From NCBI GenBank assembly GCA_021850325.1, contig JAJZMF010000004.1, positions 124,001-188,000 of the forward strand: a DNA stretch of 64,000 bases. The letters run 5' to 3'. Both the position numbers and the translations under genes were made by a program. The first letter of the stretch is position 1. Every line of letters begins with the position of its first letter. A model generated the notes under the pieces. The model saw nothing but the letters and a program-made list of their open reading frames with translations. It was not told the origin of the DNA and searched no databases. Positions 43,524 to 51,754 of this stretch are shown here, piece by piece. This stretch comes from Actinomycetes bacterium. GTDB lineage: Bacteria; Actinomycetota; Acidimicrobiia; Acidimicrobiales; Palsa-688.

Positions 43524-44795
43524 TTGCGCTACAACGCGGGCGACACCGCATGGGTCCTGGTGAGCGCGGCCCTCGTGCTCTTCATGACGCCCGGGCTGGC
43601 TCTGTTCTACGGCGGCATGGTCCGGCGCAAGCACGTCCTGGCCATGCTGATGCAGAACTTCGTGGCCATGGCCGTGGTCGGCCTGGCATGGGTGTGGCTC
43701 AGCTACAGCCTGGCCTTCGGCCCCGACGTGGGCGGAGGGCTCCTGGGCGACCTGCACTTCTTCGCCCTCTCCCACATCTCCCAGGCCGTCCCCGGCATGG
43801 CGCACCAGACGGTGCCCCAGGTCGCGTTCGTCGTGTTCCAGATGATGTTCGCCGTGATAACGGCCGCTCTGCTCACGGGTTCGGCGGCCGACCGCCTCAA
43901 GTTCGGGGCGTTCGTGGTGTTCGTGCTCGTCTGGAGCGTGGTCGTCTATGCGCCCATGGCCCACTGGGTGTTCTCCCCCGAGGGCTGGCTGGCCCGCCGC
44001 GGCGTGGAGGACTTCGCCGGTGGCACCGTGGTCGAGATCACCTCGGGTGTGAGCGGGGCCGCCCTGGCGCTGGCCTTGGGGCGGCGACGGGGCTGGCCGC
44101 ACGAGCTGATGCGGCCCCACAACGTGCCCCTCACAGTCCTCGGCGCCGGCATCCTGTGGTTCGGGTGGTTCGGGTTCAATGCCGGTTCGGCTCTCTCGGC
44201 GGGGGGCGCGGGCAATGCCTTCGTCAACACGAACACGGCCACAGCTGCCGCCCTACTGGCCTGGGTGCTGGTGGAGAAGCTGCGCACCGGCAAGCCCACC
44301 ACGCTCGGTGCCGCTTCCGGGGCGGTAGCGGGGGCGGTGGCCATCACGCCCGCCTGCGGCTTCGTCAACACGGTCGGCGCCACCGTGATCGGGTTGGTGG
44401 CAGGCGGCCTCTGTGCCCTGGCGGTCAGCCTCAAGTTCAAGCTGGGCGTGGACGACTCGCTCGACGTCCTGGCCGTCCACGGCGTCGGGGGTTTCGTGGG
44501 CACCCTCATGGTGGGCCTCTTCGGCACGGCCGCGGTGGGCGGGGCCAACGGCCTGTTCTACGGGGGAGGTGCGGGCCTCCTGGGCCACCAGGCGTTGGCC
44601 GTCGGGGTGGCTGTGGGGTGGGCGTTCCTGGCGACCTCCGCCGTGGCCTGGGGGGTCAGGGCGGTCATGGGCCTGAGGGTGAGCCCCGAGGCGGAGGTGG
44701 CCGGCCTCGACATCGCCCTGCACGAGGAGACGGCCTACGACTTCGAGGCGCTGGCTCCGGGTGGGTTCGGTAGTTCCATAGGCTCGCGCCACTGA
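43524..44795 (+). CDS. amt: Ammonium transporter
   Basis: This is an Amt/MEP/Rh-family channel of about 423 residues and 11 helices. Landmarks are FMTPGLALFYGGMVRRKHVL at the start, ALLTGSAADRLKFGAF, and HWVFSPEGWLA with the pore-lining Trp. The signature GAGILWFGWFGFNAGSALSA and the twin-His region LAVHGVGGFVGTL follow. TTG at 43524 has AAGGGGG five bases upstream; a GTG at 43491 lies inside the likely -10. It ends with a charged tail. glnK follows 35 bp later, the usual pairing. Confidence 0.93.
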   Translation: MRYNAGDTAWVLVSAALVLFMTPGLALFYGGMVRRKHVLAMLMQNFVAMAVVGLAWVWLSYSLAFGPDVGGGLLGDLHFFALSHISQAVPGMAHQTVPQVAFVVFQMMFAVITAALLTGSAADRLKFGAFVVFVLVWSVVVYAPMAHWVFSPEGWLARRGVEDFAGGTVVEITSGVSGAALALALGRRRGWPHELMRPHNVPLTVLGAGILWFGWFGFNAGSALSAGGAGNAFVNTNTATAAALLAWVLVEKLRTGKPTTLGAASGAVAGAVAITPACGFVNTVGATVIGLVAGGLCALAVSLKFKLGVDDSLDVLAVHGVGGFVGTLMVGLFGTAAVGGANGLFYGGGAGLLGHQALAVGVAVGWAFLATSAVAWGVRAVMGLRVSPEAEVAGLDIALHEETAYDFEALAPGGFGSSIGSRH

Positions 44796-44818
44796 GCAGG
44801 CCCAGGGGCCGGTGATAG

Positions 44819-45169
<351 letters not shown>

Positions 45170-45180
45170 GCGGCTTTGCC

Positions 45181-45195
45181 CCGGCGGCCCGCCGG
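45181..45195. terminator. 6-bp hairpin between convergent glnK and carboxylase genes
   Basis: CCGGCG (45181-45186) pairs with CGCCGG (45190-45195) around a 3 nt loop, in the 26 bp between the two stops. Confidence 0.35.
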
Positions 45196-47019
45196 TCAGG
45201 GCTCGATGACGACCAGGACGTCGCCGGTCCCCACCGAGCTGCCCGGGCCCACCCTGACCTCGGTCACGGTGCCGGCCAGGGGGGCGACGATGCTGTTCTC
45301 CATCTTCATGGCCTCCAGGACGCAGAGCGGCTGCGACGCCTCCACCGCCTGTCCCTCCTCAACCAGCACCTTGACCACGGTCCCCTGCATGGGCGCCGCC
45401 ACCTGCCCGCCGGCAACGGCCTGAACGGCACTGCCCGTGGCCACGGCCGCGTGGCCCGGCGGAGCGCCACCCGGGCTGCTGAAGCCCGGCGGCAGCCACA
45501 CTGCCACCTCGTAGCGCCTGCCTTGGAGCTCCACCTCGACGGTCTGCCTCGGCGGTTGGTGCTGTGCGCCTCCATGGCGCCCAGCGGCCGGGAACGGCGA
45601 CAGGTCGAGGCCCGCCAGCCAGGTGGTGGAGTGGCGGGCGGAGGCGAAGTCGGGGTGCTCGAGCACCATGAGCTGCACCGGCACGGTGGTGGCGACACCC
45701 TCCACTTCCAGCTCGGCCAGGGCGCGTGCCAGCCTGCTGCGGGCGGAGTCCCTGTCAGGGCCCCAGGCCACCACCTTGGCCACGAGGTTGTCGTAGTACT
45801 GGCTGACGGTGTCGCCCACCTCATAGCCGGCGTCCGTTCGTACCCATGGCCCACCCGGGGCCCGCATGCGGGCCAGAGTGCCCGGCGTGGGCACGAACTT
45901 GCCGCCGGCGGGGTCTTCGGCGTTCACCCGGACCTCGATGGCGTGGCCTGTCAGGCGTACGTCGTCCTGGGTGAACGGCAGCCGTCCTCCGGCGGCCACC
46001 ATCAACTGGAGGCACACCAGGTCGAGGCCGGTCACCATCTCGGTGACGGGGTGCTCGACCTGCAGCCGGGTGTTCATCTCCAGGAAGTAGAACTGGCCGT
46101 CCTGGTAGATCAGCTCGACCGTGCCTGCGTTCACGTAGCCGCAGGCGCGGGCCACCTTGACCGCCGCGGCGCCCATGGCCTCGGCGAGCCCATCGGGCAG
46201 CGAGGGGGCCGGTGCCTCTTCGACCAGCTTCTGGTGGCGCCGCTGGACGGTGCAGTCCCGGGTGCCGAGGTGGACCACATTGCCGTGGGCGTCGGCGAAG
46301 ACCTGGACTTCGACGTGGCGGGGCCAGGGCAGGTACTTCTCCAGGTAGCACTCCGGCCGGCCGAAGGCGGCGACGGCCTCGCGCTGGGCAGAGGCCAGGG
46401 CCTCTGCCGCCTCCGAGGCTGAGCCGACCACCCGCATGCCCCGGCCACCTCCGCCGTACGCGGCCTTGATGGCGACCGGCCAGCCGTAGCGGGAACCGAA
46501 GTCCTCGACCTCTTCGGGGCCGGCCAGTGGTTCCTCGGTGCCGGGCACGGGCGGGACGCCGGCGCCCATGGCCGCCACCCGGCTGCTGATCTTGTCGCCC
46601 ATGACCTTGATGGCCGGTGCCGGCGGCCCGACCCAGCACGCGCCTGCGGTCGTCACCTGCTCGGCGAAGTCGGCGTTCTCGGCCAGGAACCCGTAACCGG
46701 GGTGCACTGCGTCGGCTCCCGAACGTTCCAGCACCTCGAGCAGGCGGGGGACCGAGAGGTAGCTGTCGGCGGGCCTGGCTTCACCCAGGTAGTAGGCCTC
46801 GTCGGCAGCGCGCACGTGCATGGCGCCGCGGTCGGCGTCCGAGTAGACGGCCACCGATGTGATCCCCAGGTCACGGCAGGCCCGGGCCACCCGGACGGCG
46901 ATCTCTCCCCGGTTCGCGATCAGTACCTTGCGCAGCTGCCGAGGGTGCCCTGGTGCCTGGGCCTCGGGCGCCCCGGCTCTGGGCTCTGGCGAAGGGGGCT
47001 GCTGGGAAGGTCCGGGCAC
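45196..47019 (-). CDS. Acyl-CoA carboxylase alpha subunit (biotin carboxylase-BCCP)
   Basis: The product (about 607 residues) carries an N-terminal biotin carboxylase (LRKVLIANRGEIAVRVARAC) with ATP-grasp GGGGRGMR and EMNTRLQVEHPVTEM. A C-terminal biotin carrier domain has the attachment Lys in LEAMKMEN. Such subunits work with a separate beta subunit to carboxylate acetyl-, propionyl- or longer acyl-CoA; no beta subunit is in the window. The frame extends to 47211 across the divergent biotin ligase gene, so a GTG at 47019 is chosen. It has no ribosome binding site, and the start is uncertain by some codons. Confidence 0.9.
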   Translation of the reverse strand: MPGPSQQPPSPEPRAGAPEAQAPGHPRQLRKVLIANRGEIAVRVARACRDLGITSVAVYSDADRGAMHVRAADEAYYLGEARPADSYLSVPRLLEVLERSGADAVHPGYGFLAENADFAEQVTTAGACWVGPPAPAIKVMGDKISSRVAAMGAGVPPVPGTEEPLAGPEEVEDFGSRYGWPVAIKAAYGGGGRGMRVVGSASEAAEALASAQREAVAAFGRPECYLEKYLPWPRHVEVQVFADAHGNVVHLGTRDCTVQRRHQKLVEEAPAPSLPDGLAEAMGAAAVKVARACGYVNAGTVELIYQDGQFYFLEMNTRLQVEHPVTEMVTGLDLVCLQLMVAAGGRLPFTQDDVRLTGHAIEVRVNAEDPAGGKFVPTPGTLARMRAPGGPWVRTDAGYEVGDTVSQYYDNLVAKVVAWGPDRDSARSRLARALAELEVEGVATTVPVQLMVLEHPDFASARHSTTWLAGLDLSPFPAAGRHGGAQHQPPRQTVEVELQGRRYEVAVWLPPGFSSPGGAPPGHAAVATGSAVQAVAGGQVAAPMQGTVVKVLVEEGQAVEASQPLCVLEAMKMENSIVAPLAGTVTEVRVGPGSSVGTGDVLVVIEP

Positions 47020-47046
47020 GCTTGGGAAGTCTGCCAGGCTTGTGGC

Positions 47047-47838
47047 GTGCCCGTCGACGCCCCGGTGCTGGGGAGCGCCCAACTTGCCCGTCTGTCGGGG
47101 TCCCGCCTGGGGCGCGTGCTGCAGTTCGGCGAGACCACCTCGACCAACACGGTGGCCGCCGAGATGGCCCGTGAGGGGGCCCCGGAGGGCCTGGTCGTGG
47201 TGGCTGACCACCAGAGCGCCGGGCGGGGCCGCCTCGACCGCCGCTGGGAGGCTCCCCCGGGCACCTCACTGCTGGTGTCGGTGCTGCTGCGCCCTACCGA
47301 GAGCGGGCTGCCTGCGGCGCGCCGTTACCTGGCGGGGGCGGCCGTGTCGCTCGCCGTGGCCGAAGCGGCGGGAGGGGCTTCGGGGCGGCCGTTGCAGCTC
47401 AAGTGGCCCAACGACGTGGTCGCCCCCTGGGAGGCGCCCTGCGGGTGGGCCAAGGTGGCCGGCGTGCTGGCCGAGGCCGGCCCCGGCTGGTTGGTGGTGG
47501 GGGTGGGGGTGAACGTGGCCTGGGCCCCTCCCGGCCTCCCGGCCACCTGCCTGGAGGCCCTCGCAGGTCGCCCCGTGCCCAGGGGTGAGGTGCTGGTGGA
47601 CCTCCTGCTGGCCCTGGACCGGCTGTACGGGCGCTGGGACGAGGTGGCCGGCCTCTACCGCCGCCGCTGTGCGAGCCTGGGCCGACGGGTGCTCGTGGAG
47701 CGCCCGGGGCACCCGTCGCTGGAGGCCACAGCGGTCGACGTGGACGACGAGGGTTGCCTCCAGGTGGCACTGGACGACGGGACGCTCGAGCGTGTCTGCT
47801 CGGCAGACGTCACCCACGCCCGGTTGGCCCCGGGGTAG
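47047..47838 (+). CDS. birA: Biotin-[acetyl-CoA-carboxylase] ligase
   Basis: BirA activates biotin as biotinyl-AMP and attaches it to carrier-domain lysines. The product (263 residues) has the catalytic core only, without the N-terminal DNA-binding domain of E. coli BirA, so it is class I. Motifs: GETTSTNTVAAEMA, the biotin loop ADHQSAGRGRLDRRW, LQLKWPNDVVAP, and GWLVVGVGVNVAW. The C-terminal SH3-like cap follows. The start GTG lies 27 bp from the divergent carboxylase start; its likely client is therefore its neighbour. The frame extends to 46702 inside the carboxylase gene. Confidence 0.92.
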   Translation: MPVDAPVLGSAQLARLSGSRLGRVLQFGETTSTNTVAAEMAREGAPEGLVVVADHQSAGRGRLDRRWEAPPGTSLLVSVLLRPTESGLPAARRYLAGAAVSLAVAEAAGGASGRPLQLKWPNDVVAPWEAPCGWAKVAGVLAEAGPGWLVVGVGVNVAWAPPGLPATCLEALAGRPVPRGEVLVDLLLALDRLYGRWDEVAGLYRRRCASLGRRVLVERPGHPSLEATAVDVDDEGCLQVALDDGTLERVCSADVTHARLAPG

Positions 47839-47841
47839 CCT
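47836..47841 (+). promoter_or_regulatory. rmlA -10 (leaderless type)
   Basis: TAGCCT overlaps the birA stop and is 9 nt before the rmlA ATG. Confidence 0.45.
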
Positions 47842-47850
47842 GCCTAGTCG

Positions 47851-48960
47851 ATGAAGGCACTGGTTCTTTCGGGGGGCGCCGGCACCCGCCTGCGGCCCAT
47901 AACCCACACCCGGGCGAAGCAGCTGGTGCCGGTGGCCAACAAGCCCGTGCTGTTCTACGGCCTGGAGGCCATCGCCTCGGCGGGGATCAAGCAGGTGGGC
48001 GTGATCGTCGGGGACACGGCGGCGGAGATCCAGGCAGCCGTGGGCGACGGCTCGAGCTTCGGGCTCGAGGTGACCTACATCCGCCAGGAGGCACCTCTCG
48101 GCCTGGCCCACTGCGTGCTCATCGCCCGTGACTACCTCGGTGACGACGACTTCGTCATGTACCTGGGGGACAACCTGCTCCAACAGGACCTGGCCAGCTT
48201 CGTTGCCCGCTTCGAGGCCCGCCGGGCACGGGCCACGGCCCCTCGCCTGGGCGAGGAGCTCCCCTTGATGCCTTCGGCGCAGATCCTGCTCAAGCAGGTG
48301 GAGGACCCCCAGCGCTTCGGGGTGGCCGAGCTCGACCCGTCCGGCCGGGTGACCCGCCTGGTGGAGAAGCCCACCGTGCCCCCCTCGGACCTGGCGCTGG
48401 TGGGCGTGTACCTGTTCGACCCCCACATCCACGAGGCGGTGGCCTCCATCGCCCCTTCGGCGCGTGGCGAGCTCGAGGTCACCGACGCCATCCAGTGGCT
48501 CATCGACCACGGCCAGGTCGTGCACTCGGAGGTCCTGGACGGCTGGTGGATAGACATGGGCAAGCTCACCCCCCTGCTGGAGGCGAACCGGCTGTTGCTG
48601 GAGGGCATCGAGCGCCGGGTGGACGGAGAGCTGGACGCCGAGAGCCGCCTGGAGGGCCGGGTGGTGGTGGAGGCGGGGGCCCGCCTGGTCCGCTCGGTGG
48701 TGCGGGGCCCGGCGGTCATCGGTACGGGCACCGAGCTGGTCGACAGCTTCGTCGGCCCCTTCAGCGCCATAGGCCCGGGTTGCCTCATATCGCATTCCGA
48801 GATCGAGCACTCGGTGGTCATGGGCAGCTCGCGGGTGGTGCACGCCGGGCGCATCGAGGACTCGCTCCTCGGCTACGACGTCGAGGTCACCCGCAGTGCC
48901 CGGCGCCCACGTGCCACACGGCTCATGGTGGGGGACCACTGCCTGGTCGACCTCAGTTGA
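47851..48960 (+). CDS. rmlA: Glucose-1-phosphate thymidylyltransferase, long type
   Basis: This enzyme makes dTDP-glucose from glucose-1-phosphate and dTTP, the first step to dTDP-rhamnose. The 369-residue product has the nucleotide motif LSGGAGTRLRPITHTRAKQ, then YLGDNLL and VEKPT. The C-terminal third (from about 250) is a left-handed beta-helix with hexapeptide-like repeats (VVVEAGARLVRSVVRGPAVIG). This makes it the long, StrD-like form rather than the 290-residue RmlA of E. coli. It stands first in a cluster with rmlB and rmlD. Confidence 0.88.
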   Translation: MKALVLSGGAGTRLRPITHTRAKQLVPVANKPVLFYGLEAIASAGIKQVGVIVGDTAAEIQAAVGDGSSFGLEVTYIRQEAPLGLAHCVLIARDYLGDDDFVMYLGDNLLQQDLASFVARFEARRARATAPRLGEELPLMPSAQILLKQVEDPQRFGVAELDPSGRVTRLVEKPTVPPSDLALVGVYLFDPHIHEAVASIAPSARGELEVTDAIQWLIDHGQVVHSEVLDGWWIDMGKLTPLLEANRLLLEGIERRVDGELDAESRLEGRVVVEAGARLVRSVVRGPAVIGTGTELVDSFVGPFSAIGPGCLISHSEIEHSVVMGSSRVVHAGRIEDSLLGYDVEVTRSARRPRATRLMVGDHCLVDLS

Positions 48961-48977
48961 GCCTCCGGGCAGCCCGC

Positions 48978-48983
48978 TAGCCT
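48978..48983 (+). promoter_or_regulatory. rmlB -10 (leaderless type)
   Basis: TAGCCT is followed by 8 nt and the rmlB ATG, so rmlB-rmlD can be transcribed without rmlA. Confidence 0.45.
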
Positions 48984-48991
48984 TCCTGGCC

Positions 48992-49957
48992 ATGAAGGTC
49001 TTCGTGACCGGCGGGGCCGGTTTCATCGGGTCCAACTACGTGCGCCACCTGCTGGCGGGCAGTGACGACCAGGTGACCGTCTACGACGCCCTGACCTATG
49101 CCGGCAACCTGTCCACCCTGGCCGATGTGGCCGAGGCCCACGCCGGCCGCTACCGCTTCGTGCACGCCAACATATGCGACCTCCCGGCACTGGAGCAGGC
49201 CATGGCCGGTCACGATGCCGTGGTGCACTTCGCGGCCGAGAGCCACGTGGACCGCTCCATTGCCGGCCCTGAGGACTTCGCCATGACCAACTGTGTGGGC
49301 ACCAACCTGGTGTGCCACGCGGCGCGGCGCCTCGGGGTGGGCCGGGTGCTCCACGTCTCGACCGACGAGGTCTACGGCTCCGTGGAGCAGGGGAGCTCCG
49401 CGGAGGACGACCCTCTCCGCCCGCGCTCGCCGTACTCGGCCTCCAAGGCAGGTTCGGACCTCATAGCGCTCAGCTATTTCACCACCTACGGCCTCCCTGT
49501 CACCGTGACCCGCTCGTCCAACAACTTCGGTCCCTGGCAGTACCCCGAGAAGCTCATACCCCTCGCGACGACCAACCTGCTCGACGGCGGCCAGGTGCCC
49601 CTCTACGGTGACGGGCTCAACCAGCGCGACTGGCTCTACGTGCAGGACAACTGCGCCGCTCTGGACGCTGTCCTGCGCCGGGGCGCGCCCGGCGAGGTCT
49701 ACAACGTCGGGGTCGGCTCCGAGGTGCCCAACCGGGACCTGGTGGAAAGGCTGCTGGCCCTGGCCGGCGTCGGTCCCGAGCGCATCGACTGGGTGGACGA
49801 CCGCCCCGGTCACGACCGCCGTTACAGCGTTGACAGTTCCAAGGTGCGTGCCCTCGGCTGGGCCCCCACCCGCCAGCTGGACGAAGCCCTGGAGGCCACC
49901 TTTGCCTGGTACCGGGACAACCGCTGGTGGTGGGAGCCGCTCAAGAAGGCCGCCTGA
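48992..49957 (+). CDS. rmlB: dTDP-glucose 4,6-dehydratase
   Basis: RmlB converts dTDP-glucose to dTDP-4-keto-6-deoxyglucose with bound NAD+. The 321-residue product is an extended short-chain dehydrogenase: NAD motif TGGAGFIGSNYVRHL, ESHVDRSI, then HVSTDEVYGSV with the Asp-Glu pair. The catalytic YSASKAGSD is followed by RSSNNFGPWQYPEKLIP. ATG 48992 fits the family start; the open frame to 48896 overlaps rmlA. The stop overlaps the rmlD ATG. Confidence 0.95.
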   Translation: MKVFVTGGAGFIGSNYVRHLLAGSDDQVTVYDALTYAGNLSTLADVAEAHAGRYRFVHANICDLPALEQAMAGHDAVVHFAAESHVDRSIAGPEDFAMTNCVGTNLVCHAARRLGVGRVLHVSTDEVYGSVEQGSSAEDDPLRPRSPYSASKAGSDLIALSYFTTYGLPVTVTRSSNNFGPWQYPEKLIPLATTNLLDGGQVPLYGDGLNQRDWLYVQDNCAALDAVLRRGAPGEVYNVGVGSEVPNRDLVERLLALAGVGPERIDWVDDRPGHDRRYSVDSSKVRALGWAPTRQLDEALEATFAWYRDNRWWWEPLKKAA

Positions 49958-50820
49958 TGCGCGTCCTGGTCACCGGGGCGCAGGGCCAGGTCGGGCGGGA
50001 ACTGGCCGAGCTTCTGGCCGGGGAGGACCGCCACGACCTCCTGGCCCTCTCCCGAGCGGAGCTCGACATCTCGGACCGGGAGAGAGTGCTCCAGGTCTGC
50101 GGTGAATGGGGCCCCGAGGTCATCTTCAACGCCGCCGCGTTCACCAAGGTCGACGCCTGCGAGGAACAGGCTGACATGGCCTGGGCAGTGAACGCCCTGG
50201 GGCCACGCAACCTGGCCGAGGGGGCGCGGCTGTGCTCGGCGCACCTGGTGCACGTCTCGACCGACTACGTCTTCGACGGGCGCTCGCAGCGGCCTTACAC
50301 GGAATGGGACCAGACCGGGCCCCTGTCCGCGTACGGCCGCTCGAAGCTGGCCGGTGAACAGGAGGTGCACCGGCTCCTCCCCGGTGCCACCGTGGTGCGT
50401 ACCTCATGGGTGTGCGGCCGGTACGGCGCCAACATGGTCAAGACCGTGCTGCGCCTGGCGGAGGCGCCGGGGGAGCTGCGCTTCGTGGACGACCAGCACG
50501 GCTGCCCCACCTTCGCCGACGACCTGGCCGGGGCGCTGGTGCGCCTGGGGACGGCGCGGCAGCCCGGGCTGTTCCATGTCACCAACCAGGGCCCCACCAC
50601 CTGGTTCGGTTTCGCCTGCGACGTGCTGGCAGCTGCCGGCCACAGCCCCGGACGGGTGGTGCCGGTGGCAACGGCCGACCTGGTGCCGGCCCGACCTGCT
50701 CCCAGGCCGGCCAACTCGGTCCTCGACAATGCCGCGCTCCGGCTCCTCGGCCAGCCGCTGCTGGCGGACCACCGCACAGCGCTGGAGCGGACCGTGCGCT
50801 ACCTCACGTCCGCTCCGTGA
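49957..50820 (+). CDS. rmlD: dTDP-4-dehydrorhamnose reductase
   Basis: RmlD makes dTDP-L-rhamnose by reducing the product of RmlC. The 287-residue product has NAD(P) motif VTGAQGQVGRELAELL, FNAAAFTKVDACEEQ, VHVSTDYVFDG and the catalytic YGRSKLAGEQEV. The VRTSWVCGRYGANMV segment is typical. The ATG overlaps the rmlB stop, and the stop overlaps the next gene, so rmlB-rmlD-GT2 are one coupled unit. rmlC is 5 kb away on the other strand. Confidence 0.95.
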   Translation: MRVLVTGAQGQVGRELAELLAGEDRHDLLALSRAELDISDRERVLQVCGEWGPEVIFNAAAFTKVDACEEQADMAWAVNALGPRNLAEGARLCSAHLVHVSTDYVFDGRSQRPYTEWDQTGPLSAYGRSKLAGEQEVHRLLPGATVVRTSWVCGRYGANMVKTVLRLAEAPGELRFVDDQHGCPTFADDLAGALVRLGTARQPGLFHVTNQGPTTWFGFACDVLAAAGHSPGRVVPVATADLVPARPAPRPANSVLDNAALRLLGQPLLADHRTALERTVRYLTSAP

Positions 50821-51740
50821 GCCCGGCCGCCGGCGCCGAGGCGGGGCGTGTCGTGGCCGTGGTGGTCAACTACAACACCCGGGAGCAGCTGCTCGGTTGC
50901 GTGGGCAGCCTGTTGGCCGACGGTGCCGAGCAGGTGGTCGTGGCGGACAACGGCTCGGCGGACGGCTCGGGTGAAGCCCTGGCGGAGCTCTACCCCCAGG
51001 CGCTTTGGCTGCCCACGGGCTCGAACCTGGGTTACGGGCGTGCCGCGAACCTGGGGGCGGCCCGCACCTCGGGGGAGTACCTGGTGGTCTGCAACCCTGA
51101 CGTCGTGTTCCGCCCAGGGACGCTGGCCGCACTGAGGCGTCGCCTGGAGGGGTCGTCCCGCCTGGCCGTGGTCGGCCCCCGGATCGTGGACTCGGCCGGC
51201 GTCCTGTACCCCTCGGCCCGTCGGTTCCCCGACCTGGTGGAGGCACTGGGGCACGGCTTCCTGGGCCAGTTCTGGCCCGGCAACCCGTTCTCGCGTCGGT
51301 ACCGCATGAGCGGCTGGGACCACGCCGGCTGGCGCGAGGTGGACTGGGTGTCGGGTGCGTGCTTCATGTCCAGGCGCCAGGCATGGAGCGAGGTGGGGGG
51401 CTTCGACCCCTCCTACTTCATGTACATGGAGGACGTCGACCTGTGCTGGCGCCTCCGCCGGGCCGGCTGGACGGTGGGCTACGAGCCCGAGGCCGAGGTG
51501 GTCCACGTCCAGGGTGTCTCGGCCGACCGCCACCCTTACCGGATGCTGGCCGCCCACCACGTCTCGATGTGGCGCTTCGCCTGGCGCACCACACGGGGCC
51601 CGAAGCGATGGGCACTGGCCGTGGTCGCCCCCGGCCTGGTGGCCCGTTTCGCCGTCACGGCGGCACGCAGGGCGGTCGGCGGCCGTGCCCCCCTGGCTCA
51701 GGCGCGGGGCCGGTCCACGGCGCCTCCTCCCGACAGGTAA
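50817..51740 (+). CDS. GT2 glycosyltransferase, WbbL/rhamnosyltransferase-like
   Basis: The 307-residue product is a GT-A inverting enzyme. VVAVVVNYNTREQL opens the nucleotide-binding domain, CNPDVVF is the DXD-like metal site, and FMYMEDVDLCWRLRRAG carries the family catalytic Asp. The C-terminal 40 residues have a hydrophobic stretch (WALAVVAPGLVARFAV) that could dock to the membrane. Position after rmlD suggests transfer of rhamnose, as in mycobacterial WbbL; acceptor unknown. The GTG start overlaps the rmlD stop. Confidence 0.88.
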   Translation: MSPAAGAEAGRVVAVVVNYNTREQLLGCVGSLLADGAEQVVVADNGSADGSGEALAELYPQALWLPTGSNLGYGRAANLGAARTSGEYLVVCNPDVVFRPGTLAALRRRLEGSSRLAVVGPRIVDSAGVLYPSARRFPDLVEALGHGFLGQFWPGNPFSRRYRMSGWDHAGWREVDWVSGACFMSRRQAWSEVGGFDPSYFMYMEDVDLCWRLRRAGWTVGYEPEAEVVHVQGVSADRHPYRMLAAHHVSMWRFAWRTTRGPKRWALAVVAPGLVARFAVTAARRAVGGRAPLAQARGRSTAPPPDR

Positions 51741-51746
51741 CCTGTC
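51732..51746. promoter_or_regulatory. Perfect 15-bp palindrome over a -10
   Basis: GACAGGT-A-ACCTGTC is an exact inverted repeat. It contains TAACCT (51738-51743), a -10 candidate 11 nt before the ATG at 51755, and the GT2 stop codon. It is a good candidate repressor site. Confidence 0.5.
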
Positions 51747-51754
51747 AGGTCGTT

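Noticed and set aside
45451-46422. 323-codon plus-strand frame inside the carboxylase gene
   Set aside because: It is antisense to the ATP-grasp and biotin-carrier domains.
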